Below, piece by piece: positions 11,941 to 20,767 of a DNA stretch of 64,000 nucleotides. The position numbers and the translations under genes were made by a program. Below the pieces are notes generated by a model, which worked only from the letters and a program-made list of their open reading frames with translations, searched no databases and was not told the origin of the DNA. Origin of the DNA: Sordariomycetes sp. S80-01Y (taxonomy: Eukaryota; Ascomycota; Sordariomycetes); NCBI GenBank assembly GCA_037042185.1, contig JAXQJY010000032.1, positions 2,418,001-2,482,000 of the forward strand, in the 5' to 3' direction. Each line of letters begins with the position of its first letter. Positions within the stretch are counted from its first letter, which is position 1.

Positions 11941-12690
11941 ATGCTTCCGACACCAGATACATCCCACGTCCCCTACGAGCGAGTCTATGAACCAGCAGAA
12001 GACTCCTTCCTCCTTCTCGATGTCCTCTCGTCCGCTTCGGAATCCCAACACCTCACATCAAAATTCCAAGATCGAAGCCCTCTTGTCGTCGAAGTCGGCA
12101 CTGGCTCAGGCGTGGTTCTGGCCTTCACAAACGCTCACGCAACACACATCTTCGGCCACCGTCGGATCCTCACCGCAGGTGTCGACATGAACGCCTACGC
12201 CTGTCGCGCCACTATGGCCACCGTCTCCAAAGCTCAGGTCGACAATCCTCAGAGCCACGGCATGTATCTGGGGTCATGCATGGGGGACTTGACATCGAGT
12301 TTCATGCGAGGCAGTGTGGATGTTTTGATCTTCAACCCGCCCTACGTTCCTACGAGTGAATTGCCGGAGCAGCCCGATAATGTCAGGACCGAGGCGAAGG
12401 AGAAGACTACGTTTGATGACGATTCTTATTTGCTGAGCTTGAGCTATGCTGGGGGGCGGGACGGGATGGAGACGACTGACAGGTTGATTGATGAGTTGCC
12501 GCTCATCCTCTCACCCGAGGGATGCGCCTACATACTCTTCTGTGCGCAGAACAAGCCGGATGAGGTCAAGCAGAGGATAAATTCTTGGGGTTCAGGATGG
12601 ATGGCACAGACTGTAGGGTCGAGTGGGAAGACGGCTGGGAGGGAGAAGCTCCAGGTTGTGAGGATATGGCGGGAAGAAGGCTCCTCATGA
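11941..12690 (+). CDS. mtq2: eRF1 methyltransferase catalytic subunit Mtq2 (HemK2/N6AMT1 family)
   Basis: This single-exon protein has 249 residues, close to the family's usual length. It is a Rossmann-fold class I methyltransferase that, with the small zinc-binding partner Trm112, methylates the glutamine of the GGQ loop of translation release factor eRF1. The N-terminal YEPAEDSFLLLDVL and the SAM-binding LVVEVGTGSG (about residues 49-58) are characteristic. The catalytic NPPYVPT (from residue 132), which grips the substrate glutamine amide, is intact. AGGRDGMETTDRLIDELP follows, as in HemK2 proteins. The ATG at 11941 starts directly before the conserved N-terminus. The gene ends 368 bases from the 3' end of SmD1 on the opposite strand. 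Confidence 0.93.
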   Translation: MLPTPDTSHVPYERVYEPAEDSFLLLDVLSSASESQHLTSKFQDRSPLVVEVGTGSGVVLAFTNAHATHIFGHRRILTAGVDMNAYACRATMATVSKAQVDNPQSHGMYLGSCMGDLTSSFMRGSVDVLIFNPPYVPTSELPEQPDNVRTEAKEKTTFDDDSYLLSLSYAGGRDGMETTDRLIDELPLILSPEGCAYILFCAQNKPDEVKQRINSWGSGWMAQTVGSSGKTAGREKLQVVRIWREEGSS

Positions 12691-13058
12691 ATCACTTAAA
12701 AGCCCTTCTGCACGTTTCCGCTCTCCAGATTCCGCCTTTTGAGTGACTCGATGCCATATTGCCCCTGTTCTATAAGGGTCCGTAACGTTGATTCGTGTGA
12801 CCAAACATAGCCTAAACGCCAGATACCATAGAATCCGTGGCGAGCTGTCCCTCTCGGTCGCGCATTAGTCGAACCTCCTCGAGCCTCACGATGTCCGCTT
12901 GTAGTACCTCCCCATGATGTCGCCCCATTCCTTGCCTCTTCCATCCATGAGTTCTTCAGGGCGCTCAATCATCCTTCCTTGAGGCAGCATTTTATCCTAG
13001 TCTCCTTGAGCCCCAACATCTTCGCCTGCAGATTCTAGCCACGAAACTGCGAAACATC
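12691..13058. other. Intergenic between convergent mtq2 and smd1
   Basis: This 368-base stretch lies between two 3' ends. It should contain both polyadenylation regions. No gene or repeat is seen. Confidence 0.6.
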
Positions 13059-13564
13059 CTAGCCACGACCCCTGCCGCGGCCGCGGCCACGCCCACGGCC
13101 TCCTCCCCTTCCTCGTCCTCCACGTCCACCGGGGGCTGCGGCACGCTCAGCCTCCTTGCGAGCCTTGTTCCGCGGCTTGGGTTGGTCGTCAATCAACAAT
13201 GTGTCGAGCGGTAGCGAGTCGGGGAGGATGAAGTATCGAATCGTCGAGCCACGGATGTTCATGGTGTCGAGGGAAATGGGGTCCTGGCCTTTGGGGGTCA
13301 TCTTGACGTTGCGCAGGGCGGTGTTCATTTGGGGCGCGACGGAGGCAATTGTGCCATGGACAATCGTGCCTGTCAAATGGTAAGCGTTGATAAGCGAAGA
13401 AGTAGAGAGTTTAAGTACCATTCTTGAGCTCAATCGTCACCGTCTCGTTGGTGCATTTCATCAAGAACCTGGTCGCGCATCGTCAGTTTGTCGGCCCGGA
13501 CTTGGTGGGGAGTTCAGCACAATCCGTGCACAGAAAGACGTAGAACATACCTGACGAGTTTCAT
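13059..13564 (-). CDS. smd1: Small nuclear ribonucleoprotein Sm D1
   Basis: Three exons on the minus strand, 13551-13564, 13419-13468 and 13059-13369, give 124 residues. SmD1 is one of seven Sm ring proteins that bind the U-rich Sm site of spliceosomal snRNAs. The spliced N-terminus reads [19 protein letters not shown], then the Sm1 motif with NGTIVHGTI. The Sm2 part [13 protein letters not shown] and LDTLLIDD follow. The tail is a run of Gly-Arg repeats (residues about 100-124), the classic substrate for symmetric arginine dimethylation that promotes SMN/PRMT5-type assembly. The first coding exon is only 14 nt. Intron donors are GTATGT and GTACTT, with CTGACGA and TTGACAG near the acceptors. 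The start region diverges from cullin-3, with 580 bases between. Confidence 0.96.
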
Positions 13565-14144
13565 CTTGGCGAGAATGTGTGGAAAAGGCGCCCGGAATCG
13601 GTAAATGTGAGGTGTCGCGTAATTCTACGTCGTCGCGCGCAAGGCTGTAGCTCCGTCTCGAAATTGTTTGATAGAGTTCAAGGTGAGCTGCGGATGCGGC
13701 GCGGATCAAGGTTCTTCAGGCAGCCTCTACCTTGGGGACCTCGAGTCACCCGGGCTGGTGGATCAACGCCTTATCGATAAGACCCAGGGCTACAGGTAAC
13801 CTCCGACGCTAAAAGCCGATTGTTTGCACCCAAGGTTCTTTCAACTCCTCGCCGCGTGCGTTTACCGGTCAAAACGGGCAACGTGCCTTTGTGTTCCATT
13901 TGCGCGGAGACCTCATTCGCTTCTTATTTGAACTTTGTTGTTTGCCACGCTAGACCTAGAGGCGCGCCTCGCGAGAGCCTCCTTCACTTTGTCATCACCC
14001 CGCGAGCCGACCGACGGTACCCCTCCATCACGTCTCGTCGATACACACCCAGAAACTCGCAGGTCGGACGAACACCAGCAGTGGTACACCGGATCACGAA
14101 TACGTCGTAGGCTTGTTTTGGAGGAGCTGAGATAGTGGGACAAA
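13565..14144. promoter_or_regulatory. Divergent promoter region of smd1 and cul3
   Basis: This 580-base region separates the start codons of two divergent genes and must hold both promoters unless a leader intron extends further. No clear TATA box, repeat or additional gene is seen. Confidence 0.5.
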
Positions 14145-16994
14145 ATGATTTCGGGGCGAGGGGGAGCTGGAGGTGCCCGTGGCGGCAAGATCCGCCCACC
14201 TCGCCGCATTGCTAGGGTAAGCTCTTGTCCCTTTCGATGACACCTTTTTCATTTGGTACGGGAAGTTGTCTTGTGTGTTCCAAACCACTTTCCCTTGGCG
14301 GAACACTTTCTGGTGGGACCAACATCGATACCTTCACAAAGAGGGCAGCTATACCCAACATTCGCGATGCTACTGATCCGACGGACCTTGACGGGCGGAT
14401 GCTGCAAATACTCAGCAGATCAACATTCTCGACCCAGAAGAGGTTCCTAGATAAGAAATGGAAGCTAATACAAAGCTACAGCCAAATGCGCCTTCCGAGG
14501 GAGCCGATTTCGAAGCCTGCTGGGAGACCTTGCGCGAAGCCCTCCGAGATATCCACAATAAGAACTGCAGCGCCCTGTCATTCGAGGAATTGTACAGGGC
14601 GTCTTACAAGATCGTTCTCAAGAAGAAGGGAGAGGATCTCTACGACCGAGTTACAAAGTTCGAGGAGGAGTGGTTCGCCGAGCATGTCATCCCCAAGATC
14701 GAGCAGTTGATTACCAAGAACCTGATAACAACCGCCACCGACGAACGAAATGCCGCGACATCGGTTAATGAGAGACGACAAACGGGGGAGAAATTCCTCA
14801 AAGGCCTGCGCACTGTCTGGGACGACCACAACCTGGCGATGAACATGACTGCAGACATCTTGATGTATTTGGATAGAGGATATTCGCACAACCATCCAAA
14901 CCGACCTTCGATCTATACGACGACAATTGCCTTATTTCGAGACAACATATTGAAATCTGCGGTCGAACGGAATTCAGATCAAGTGGTGGTAGATATTATG
15001 ATTGCAGTCATGCTGGACCACATCGACATGGAACGCGAGGGCGATCTGATTGACCGGCCGCTGGTACGGAGTTGCAGTCGAATGCTCAATTGCCTTTACA
15101 AGGACCACCAAGAAAAGGAAGATGAGAAGCTCTACCTGTTGATCTTCGAACCCCATTTCCTTTCGAACAGCAAGCTGTTCTACGCCGCCGAATGTCAACG
15201 ATTGTTATCAGAATCTGATGCCAGTTCGTGGTTGCGACATACGGAGAAGCGGCTGAGAGAGGAGACGGATCGCTGCGGAACGGCCATCGAGGTCGAGACT
15301 CTACCAAAAGTTCACAAGGTTATCGAGCAGGAGCTCATTAAAGAGCACCTCAATGAGTTCCTGGCGCTGGAAGGCAGTGGTCTCAGGTGGATGATTGACA
15401 ACGACAAGATCGCCGACCTGTCTATTCTCTACCGTCTTATGGCGAGGGTGGACGAGAACAAGACAGAACTCAAAGACATTCTACAGAAGCGCGTTGTCGA
15501 GCTTGGATTGGAGGTCGAGAAGGCTTTAAGGAACACTGACTTCTCCATTCCTTCGGCTAACGACGAAGACGGCGGCGATGGCGAGAAGGAAAAGCAGAAG
15601 ACAGTCCCCGCTGCGGCACAACAAACGGCGGCAGCAGTCAAATGGGTCGACGACGTGTTGCAGCTGAAGGAGAAGTTCGAAAACCTCTGGAAGCAGTGCT
15701 TTCAAGAGGACCTTGTTCTGCAAAGTGCCCTCACCAAGAGTTTTTCGGAGTTCATTAATATCTTCAACCGATCGTCAGAGTATGTGTCGCTGTTCATTGA
15801 CGATGCGTTGAAGAGGGGAATAAGGGGCAAGACCGAAGCAGAGATCGACGCGGTACTGGAGAAGGCCATTACCCTCATCCGCTACCTGCAGGATAAAGAC
15901 ATGTTCCAAACATACTATCAAAGGCACCTTGCACGTCGACTCATCCACGGCAAGTCCGAAAGCCATGATGTCGAGAATCAGATAATCTCTCGGATGAAGC
16001 AGGACATGGGACAACAATTTACCAGCAAGTTTGAAGGAATGTTCCGCGACCTGGCGACATCTTCAGAACTCACGACAGGCTACCGCGACCACATGGTAAC
16101 CGCCGGCGATGGAGGAAAGCGCATCGACCTCAATATTCAGGTTCTTACTACCAACATGTGGCCGGCAGAGGTCATGGGACGTTCGACTCAAATAGGCGAT
16201 GGGTCGCGTGTCTCCTGTAACTACCCACACGACATTGCTCGGCTGCAAGCGAGCTTCGAGCAGTTCTATCTTCACACCCGCAATGGTCGCAAGCTCACAT
16301 GGATTGGGACCACTGGCTCGGCAGATGTCAAATGTGTTTTCCCGGCCATCCCCGGGAAGTCAGGGCCCCTTGCCAAAGAACGGCGGTACGAGATCAATGT
16401 ACCCACCTTCGCAATGGTGGTTCTCTTGCTCTTCAACGAGCTCGACAATGAAGATTCCTTGACATTCGAGGAGATCCAAGCCAAAACCAACATCGCGACC
16501 CAAGACTTGCAGAGGACATTGACAGCTATTAGCGTAGCGCCGAAGTCCAGAGTTCTTCTCAAAACCCCTGCCTCCAAGCAAGTCAAACCGGGCGACAGGT
16601 TTGCCTTCAATTCCTCGTTCCAAAGCAAGGCGATCCGGATCAAGGCTCCCATCATCAACGCTGTATCGAAGGTTGAAGACCAAACGGACAGGAAGAAGAC
16701 CCAGGAAAGGACTGATCAGGACCGAGCGCACACTGTCGACGCTGCGATTGTGAGAATCATGAAGTATGCCCTCTGCTCACCTTTATTTCCTGAGTGGCAC
16801 GCTAATCTTTTCTCAGGTCCCGCAAGGAACTTAGCCATTCGCAGCTCGTCAGTGAGGTGATGACGCAGCTTGTCGGCCGCTTCAAGCCCGAGCCTATCCT
16901 CATCAAGAAGCGTATCGAGGACCTCCTCAGTCGAGAGTATCTCGAGCGACCCGACGAAGAGGGCGCGCCGACATTGTACCGATACATTGCATAG
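14145..16994 (+). CDS. cul3: Cullin-3, scaffold of BTB-type ubiquitin ligases
   Basis: Exons 14145-14216, 14482-16763 and 16817-16994 give 843 residues. Cullin-3 holds BTB substrate adaptors at its N-terminus and Rbx1 with an E2 at its C-terminus. The spliced start MISGRGGAGG then KIRPPRR is typical of CUL3. ADFEACWETLREALRDIHNKN with LSFEELYRASYKIVLKKKG forms the first cullin repeat. The cullin homology domain covers about 440-690 (RHLARRLI, YRDHMV). The neddylation segment VDAAIVRIMKSRKELSHSQL is rebuilt across intron 2 and contains the acceptor lysine; the protein ends EGAPTLYRYIA. Intron 1 is 265 nt, long for this window, and has the branch-like GCTAATAC just before its end. An ATG at 14458 within intron 1 is in frame with exon 2 and could give a shorter alternative N-terminus. 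Confidence 0.95.
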
Positions 16995-17371
16995 ATGCGC
17001 AACATCGGGAACGGGGATTAACGATCAATTCACGAATTAGCGAACATAGAGTAAGCATTTGGCCGCACGGCGTCTGGAGGTGCTTTGAGTTTTGGGCAAC
17101 GGGTGGCGATTAGATGATGGCTACCATAGCTACGTAGGGTCACTGCACATAAGTATAGATGACTGCGTCTGAGAAACAAATTTGTAAGCCAAGCACACGA
17201 AGATGTGCCGCTATTGTTGTTATGAATGCCATTTCAAAATATGTCTGGGAGTTCAAAGGTAAAGGGATTCGGTGTTTATTATTCACAATTCAGATTCTCG
17301 CTTTTGTCAACTCACCACATGGCAATGCAATATCCCTCCAGTAAATATCTTCATCCTTCGTCTCCTCTGGG
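16995..17371. other. Intergenic between convergent cul3 and RING gene
   Basis: This 377-base, AT-richer stretch lies between two 3' ends and presumably holds both polyadenylation regions. No gene is seen. Confidence 0.6.
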
Positions 17372-19270
17372 TTAGTCCAAGTCCATGGAGTCTTCTTCGA
17401 GCTGCTGGTGACGCATAGCCCACGAAACGCTCCAGTGTTGGGTTAACGACACATGATCTAGGTCATGACGATATCCCTCTTCGTCATGATCAGGCCCGTG
17501 GCCATCATGATCAGATCCGTCGTCGTCTTCATCATCGTCCTCGCCCTCACTCTCCCCGCTCTCGGTATCCTCCTCACTGCTGCCCTCCTCAAGGTCGTCA
17601 AACTCATCCCTGGTGATGAAACCCTCAGGAGGCTCGTAAGCAGGAGACTCCTTGGACAGGCAGAAGCTTTCCATAAGTTCAAGCCATCCGTGCTTCTCCC
17701 GCAAGTCCGCGCGGCACATTGGACACCGCGGCTGGTGGTGAAACTCGGGGTGCGTTGCCAAGAACCCACGCAGGCATGCCTCGTGGATGATAACATTGCA
17801 GCAGGGCATTCTTAACTTTTCCCACTGCTTTGGGACGCCGACAGCTTGCGCGGCAAAACCCTCAAGGCAGACGAAACATTGATCTGGATCCCTGAGGCGG
17901 GATACTTGGCCGTAGGTCCGAAAGTGAGGGATGTTGATGTCGAAGACCGTATGTGCAGCTTTTAAGTTTGCCACTACTTCATCAGAGATGCCGTGGAGCC
18001 AGGACTGGAGAGTCTCATCTCGCTGGTAGCCATCGGCGATTTGTTCAAGCTCTTCTCTGTCCACAAGATCGACACCGCTGACGAAATCTTGAATGATTGT
18101 CAAATCCTCATTCTTGATGCGCCAGTGATCTAATTCGTGGATATCAGTGTCCTCGTCTGTCCAGGGGAGAAGCATTCGGCAGAGATAATAACACAGATGC
18201 GGATAGAGCTCTTCTTGGAGACCTTGATCGTAGGAGATCATGACACTCATAGCCTTTGCGAACTCGAAACGTCGGGCAAAGATATTCTCGGGACTCCTTT
18301 CGTGTATGTTATATGGACGACCACAGCGTTCTTCATAGGACAGAGCGCCGGGGGCGACGTCGAGCAGTTTGTGATAACATCTGGTGAGATATCCTCTGAG
18401 AACCTTCATTCTCTGCTCTTGCTGGTCCTGTTGTTCAGTGCTTGCAGCGAGCCATTCCTGGGCTATCAGCATGATCTTGGGCCCACACTCAAGCTGGTAG
18501 CTGCGAAGCATTCTATCAAAGTCTTGCCTGTGTCGGGCACCCCTACGCCCAATGAGTGGGGTTAGCTCTCCTCCCAAGTTGTCAAAAAATGCCTGAGCCG
18601 AGTGCCTGTAAATGCATCGAAGATGGTTGTTCGCTTCGCTGAATTCTTTATTTCGACACTGGCATGCTGTCGTGCGAAGGCGGACCATGTGATTTGGGTC
18701 CTCGGTGCAGAACATGGGGAACATGAGTGGCACAATCAGACGCAACGGTCGATCATGAACGATTCCTTCACCCGCGAAGCTTTCGTTCATTCTGAACTCA
18801 TGGATTCCTGTCAATTGATGGTACCGAGAAGCCTCAGATCTCAGCACGCACTCCAGGGCCTTGCCTGCCATAGTCCGAAGTGCCATCTGGGTTGGCTCAC
18901 CACCCAACGCAGGAGGGCATCGGAGTCCCTCATGGACTCGGTACGCCTGGCTTCGCTCAAACAGACACTTGTCGTAACAGGAGCAGTTAGAGCAAGGGCT
19001 CTTGAAAGCAAGACTACGCACATGAATAGGCGTCAAAGGATCAATGCAGACCTGATTGTTCCAAGTGTTGCACCGGATCCATGAGACGACCATGTGACGA
19101 ACGTACTCGAAGCCTTTGTACCTGAGAAGGCGAAGCTCTTGGATCTCGTTATCTGGAATGAGATGATTCTCCTCCCATGTCGTATGTGTGCCACATTCTG
19201 CACGCTGATCCTCGGATATGCCCTCGGCGCGGACCGGGCAGCAAAACCACCGCTCGACTTTGATGCACAT
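17372..19270 (-). CDS. RING-finger protein of unknown target
   Basis: This 632-residue single-exon frame starts at ATG 19270. A RING-type zinc finger lies at about residues 464-519: QCFVCLEGF, then C-C-N-V-I-I-H-E-A-C, and CPMCRADL. It has the spacing of an E3 ubiquitin ligase. The N-terminal 400 residues are rich in paired cysteines and histidines (CPPALGG, CSCYDKCLF, CQCRNKEF) and aromatic residues, with no fold I recognise. The C-terminus is strongly acidic (about 555-632, DDEDDDGSDHDGHGPDHDEE). E3 activity is inferred from the RING only. The gene is divergent from zim17 and convergent with cul3; no functional link to cullin-3 is implied, since cullin partners use Rbx-type RINGs. Confidence 0.78.
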   Translation of the reverse strand: MCIKVERWFCCPVRAEGISEDQRAECGTHTTWEENHLIPDNEIQELRLLRYKGFEYVRHMVVSWIRCNTWNNQVCIDPLTPIHVRSLAFKSPCSNCSCYDKCLFERSQAYRVHEGLRCPPALGGEPTQMALRTMAGKALECVLRSEASRYHQLTGIHEFRMNESFAGEGIVHDRPLRLIVPLMFPMFCTEDPNHMVRLRTTACQCRNKEFSEANNHLRCIYRHSAQAFFDNLGGELTPLIGRRGARHRQDFDRMLRSYQLECGPKIMLIAQEWLAASTEQQDQQEQRMKVLRGYLTRCYHKLLDVAPGALSYEERCGRPYNIHERSPENIFARRFEFAKAMSVMISYDQGLQEELYPHLCYYLCRMLLPWTDEDTDIHELDHWRIKNEDLTIIQDFVSGVDLVDREELEQIADGYQRDETLQSWLHGISDEVVANLKAAHTVFDINIPHFRTYGQVSRLRDPDQCFVCLEGFAAQAVGVPKQWEKLRMPCCNVIIHEACLRGFLATHPEFHHQPRCPMCRADLREKHGWLELMESFCLSKESPAYEPPEGFITRDEFDDLEEGSSEEDTESGESEGEDDDEDDDGSDHDGHGPDHDEEGYRHDLDHVSLTQHWSVSWAMRHQQLEEDSMDLD

Positions 19271-19709
19271 GATAGCGAGCGGTAGTCTCTCGAGGTATAG
19301 AAGTTGGTTAGGTGATTTTTTTGGGCCTTAGATATTTTTTGGGTATACAAAAATCAAAAGCAAGAGAGATATTGGGCCCTTGTTATAGTTTAGAGAAGCT
19401 AAACCCCGTGTCCACTCACCTTGATCTTGTTCTTCATCCAAGCCAGGACTCCAACATATTCTTTATTGAATGACGCAGAACCAAAGAGATGCTCAGAAAA
19501 TAGTCTGTGTTCGCGGATCGTCCTGTCCCTGGAGACAACATGACGAGAACGGATCGCCATACTCTTTGCGTTCCCATGTCAAAGGGGCACAGCTGTTCAT
19601 TGAACAACGCACTGCGTTTCGTTCACAGCAATGTCCGTACCCGGATAGCTTTGATGAAGATCGTTGACGTCCAGTTTCGGAAATTTGCAGCATGAACTTT
19701 TCGTGAGAT

Positions 19710-19764
19710 GGTACAGTACTTACTGTAGTATACTGCACAGTACTGTACTGTACTGTACTGTACC
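19710..19764. repeat. TACTG pentamer tandem repeat inside an inverted repeat
   Basis: Four perfect TACTG units plus TAC run from 19741 to 19763. The outer edges form a perfect 10-base inverted repeat, GGTACAGTAC at 19710-19719 and GTACTGTACC at 19755-19764. The segment could fold as a hairpin or slip during replication. No coding role is seen. Confidence 0.85.
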
Positions 19765-19866
19765 TCATTTGCAGGATGAAATGGAAGCAAAAAGGGGCTA
19801 GTTGGAAGTCAACAGTGAACTAAATACGGCTTAGCGCGGCGCAGGTGAGAAGGGGTCCGAGACCCA

Positions 19867-19877
19867 CCAATGACGTC
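19867..19877 (+). promoter_or_regulatory. CCAAT box overlapping a TGACGTC site upstream of zim17
   Basis: CCAAT at 19867-19871 shares its last base with TGACGTC at 19871-19877, a CRE/bZIP-type core. The pair lies about 130 bases before the zim17 ATG. A CCAAT-complex plus bZIP arrangement is plausible. It does not match the spaced CBC:HapX consensus. Confidence 0.4.
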
Positions 19878-20003
19878 CTGCCCCAGAATTCAATGTCGCG
19901 CCTTCGCGAACAATTTTTGAAGCTCATCCATCACCATCCAACTCCAGCAACGCCCAGCTTCTTTCATTGTTCTACGAGCGTCGTGCCAAAGTTGAACTCC
20001 ATC

Positions 20004-20516
20004 ATGGCATCCAAAACAACATCGGTTTTCTCTTCTGCGCTGCGCCAAGTGTGCATGCGCCCAGCCGCCCGCGCATCGCTCCTTGGTCGTACCTCAACAG
20101 CCCCCAAGTCACTTCCAACAACCGCCATCCGGCTAGCACACTCCATCCCGCGACCAGGTCGCATCACGCCTCGCGAAACGTCCCCATCATCGAGCGGCTC
20201 ATCCTCCGAATCCGCGCGACCGTCCCTTCCCGAGGGCAAGGAAGCAGCGTACTACCAGCTCTCCTTCACCTGCGTGCCGTGCGGGCATCGCAGCCACCAC
20301 AACATCTCAAAGCAAGGATACCACACTGGCTCAACGCTTATTTCGTGTCCGGAGTGCAGGAACCGACACGTCATCAGTGATCATCTGGGCATCTTCGGGG
20401 ACAAGAAGGGCGTCACAATTGAGGACATTATGAAGGAGAAGGGTCAGCTTGTCAAACGAGGCAGTCTGGGAGAGGATGGCGATATCGAATTTTGGCCAGA
20501 TGACAAGCCTCAGTAA
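20004..20516 (+). CDS. zim17: Mitochondrial zinc-ribbon chaperone Zim17/Tim15 (Hep1, DNL zinc finger)
   Basis: This protein has 170 residues in one exon. It escorts mitochondrial Hsp70 (Ssc1), keeping it soluble and active in protein import. The N-terminus after MASKTTSVFSSALRQVCMRP is basic and rich in Ser/Ala/Arg, as in a matrix presequence. The DNL zinc finger spans about residues 85-140: C90-x2-C93 (CVPCGHRSHHNISKQGYH) and C115-x2-C118 (CPECRNRH), then ISDHLGIFGD, the D-H-L signature of the family. The ATG at 20004 was chosen because it opens directly on the presequence. The frame extends upstream and could add residues from an in-frame ATG near 19893. Confidence 0.94.
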   Translation: MASKTTSVFSSALRQVCMRPAARASLLGRTSTAPKSLPTTAIRLAHSIPRPGRITPRETSPSSSGSSSESARPSLPEGKEAAYYQLSFTCVPCGHRSHHNISKQGYHTGSTLISCPECRNRHVISDHLGIFGDKKGVTIEDIMKEKGQLVKRGSLGEDGDIEFWPDDKPQ

Positions 20517-20767
20517 TGGTGCCTTGGAAGCGAGAGGCATGTAAGACGTGTATTATTTTGCATCTAGTGGAGTTGGCTGTATACCCCCCTCTGATTTGGA
20601 AAAGCGGGTAGAAGGAGTATTCATGTACATTAGAAGAAATAGAGAGTGCTGGTTGATGTGTTATCTAATTGTATGCCGCTCTCATGTGCCCGACCAAACG
20701 CCAGGCACAACATATGCGCCGAATCTATCCCAAACCTAAACTCCGCCCATGCATCATCGTTCGATCT

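Larger units (their letters stand above)
19271..20003. promoter_or_regulatory. Divergent region between RING gene and zim17
   Basis: This 733-base region carries the promoters of both neighbours. It contains a pentamer tandem repeat within an inverted repeat at 19710-19764 and a CCAAT box overlapping a CRE-like site at 19867-19877. No gene is supported in it. Confidence 0.55.

Noticed and set aside
17372-19270. Reading the RING protein as the partner of neighbouring cullin-3
   Set aside because: Cullins use Rbx-type RING proteins; this protein is larger with a different layout, so adjacency alone is not evidence.
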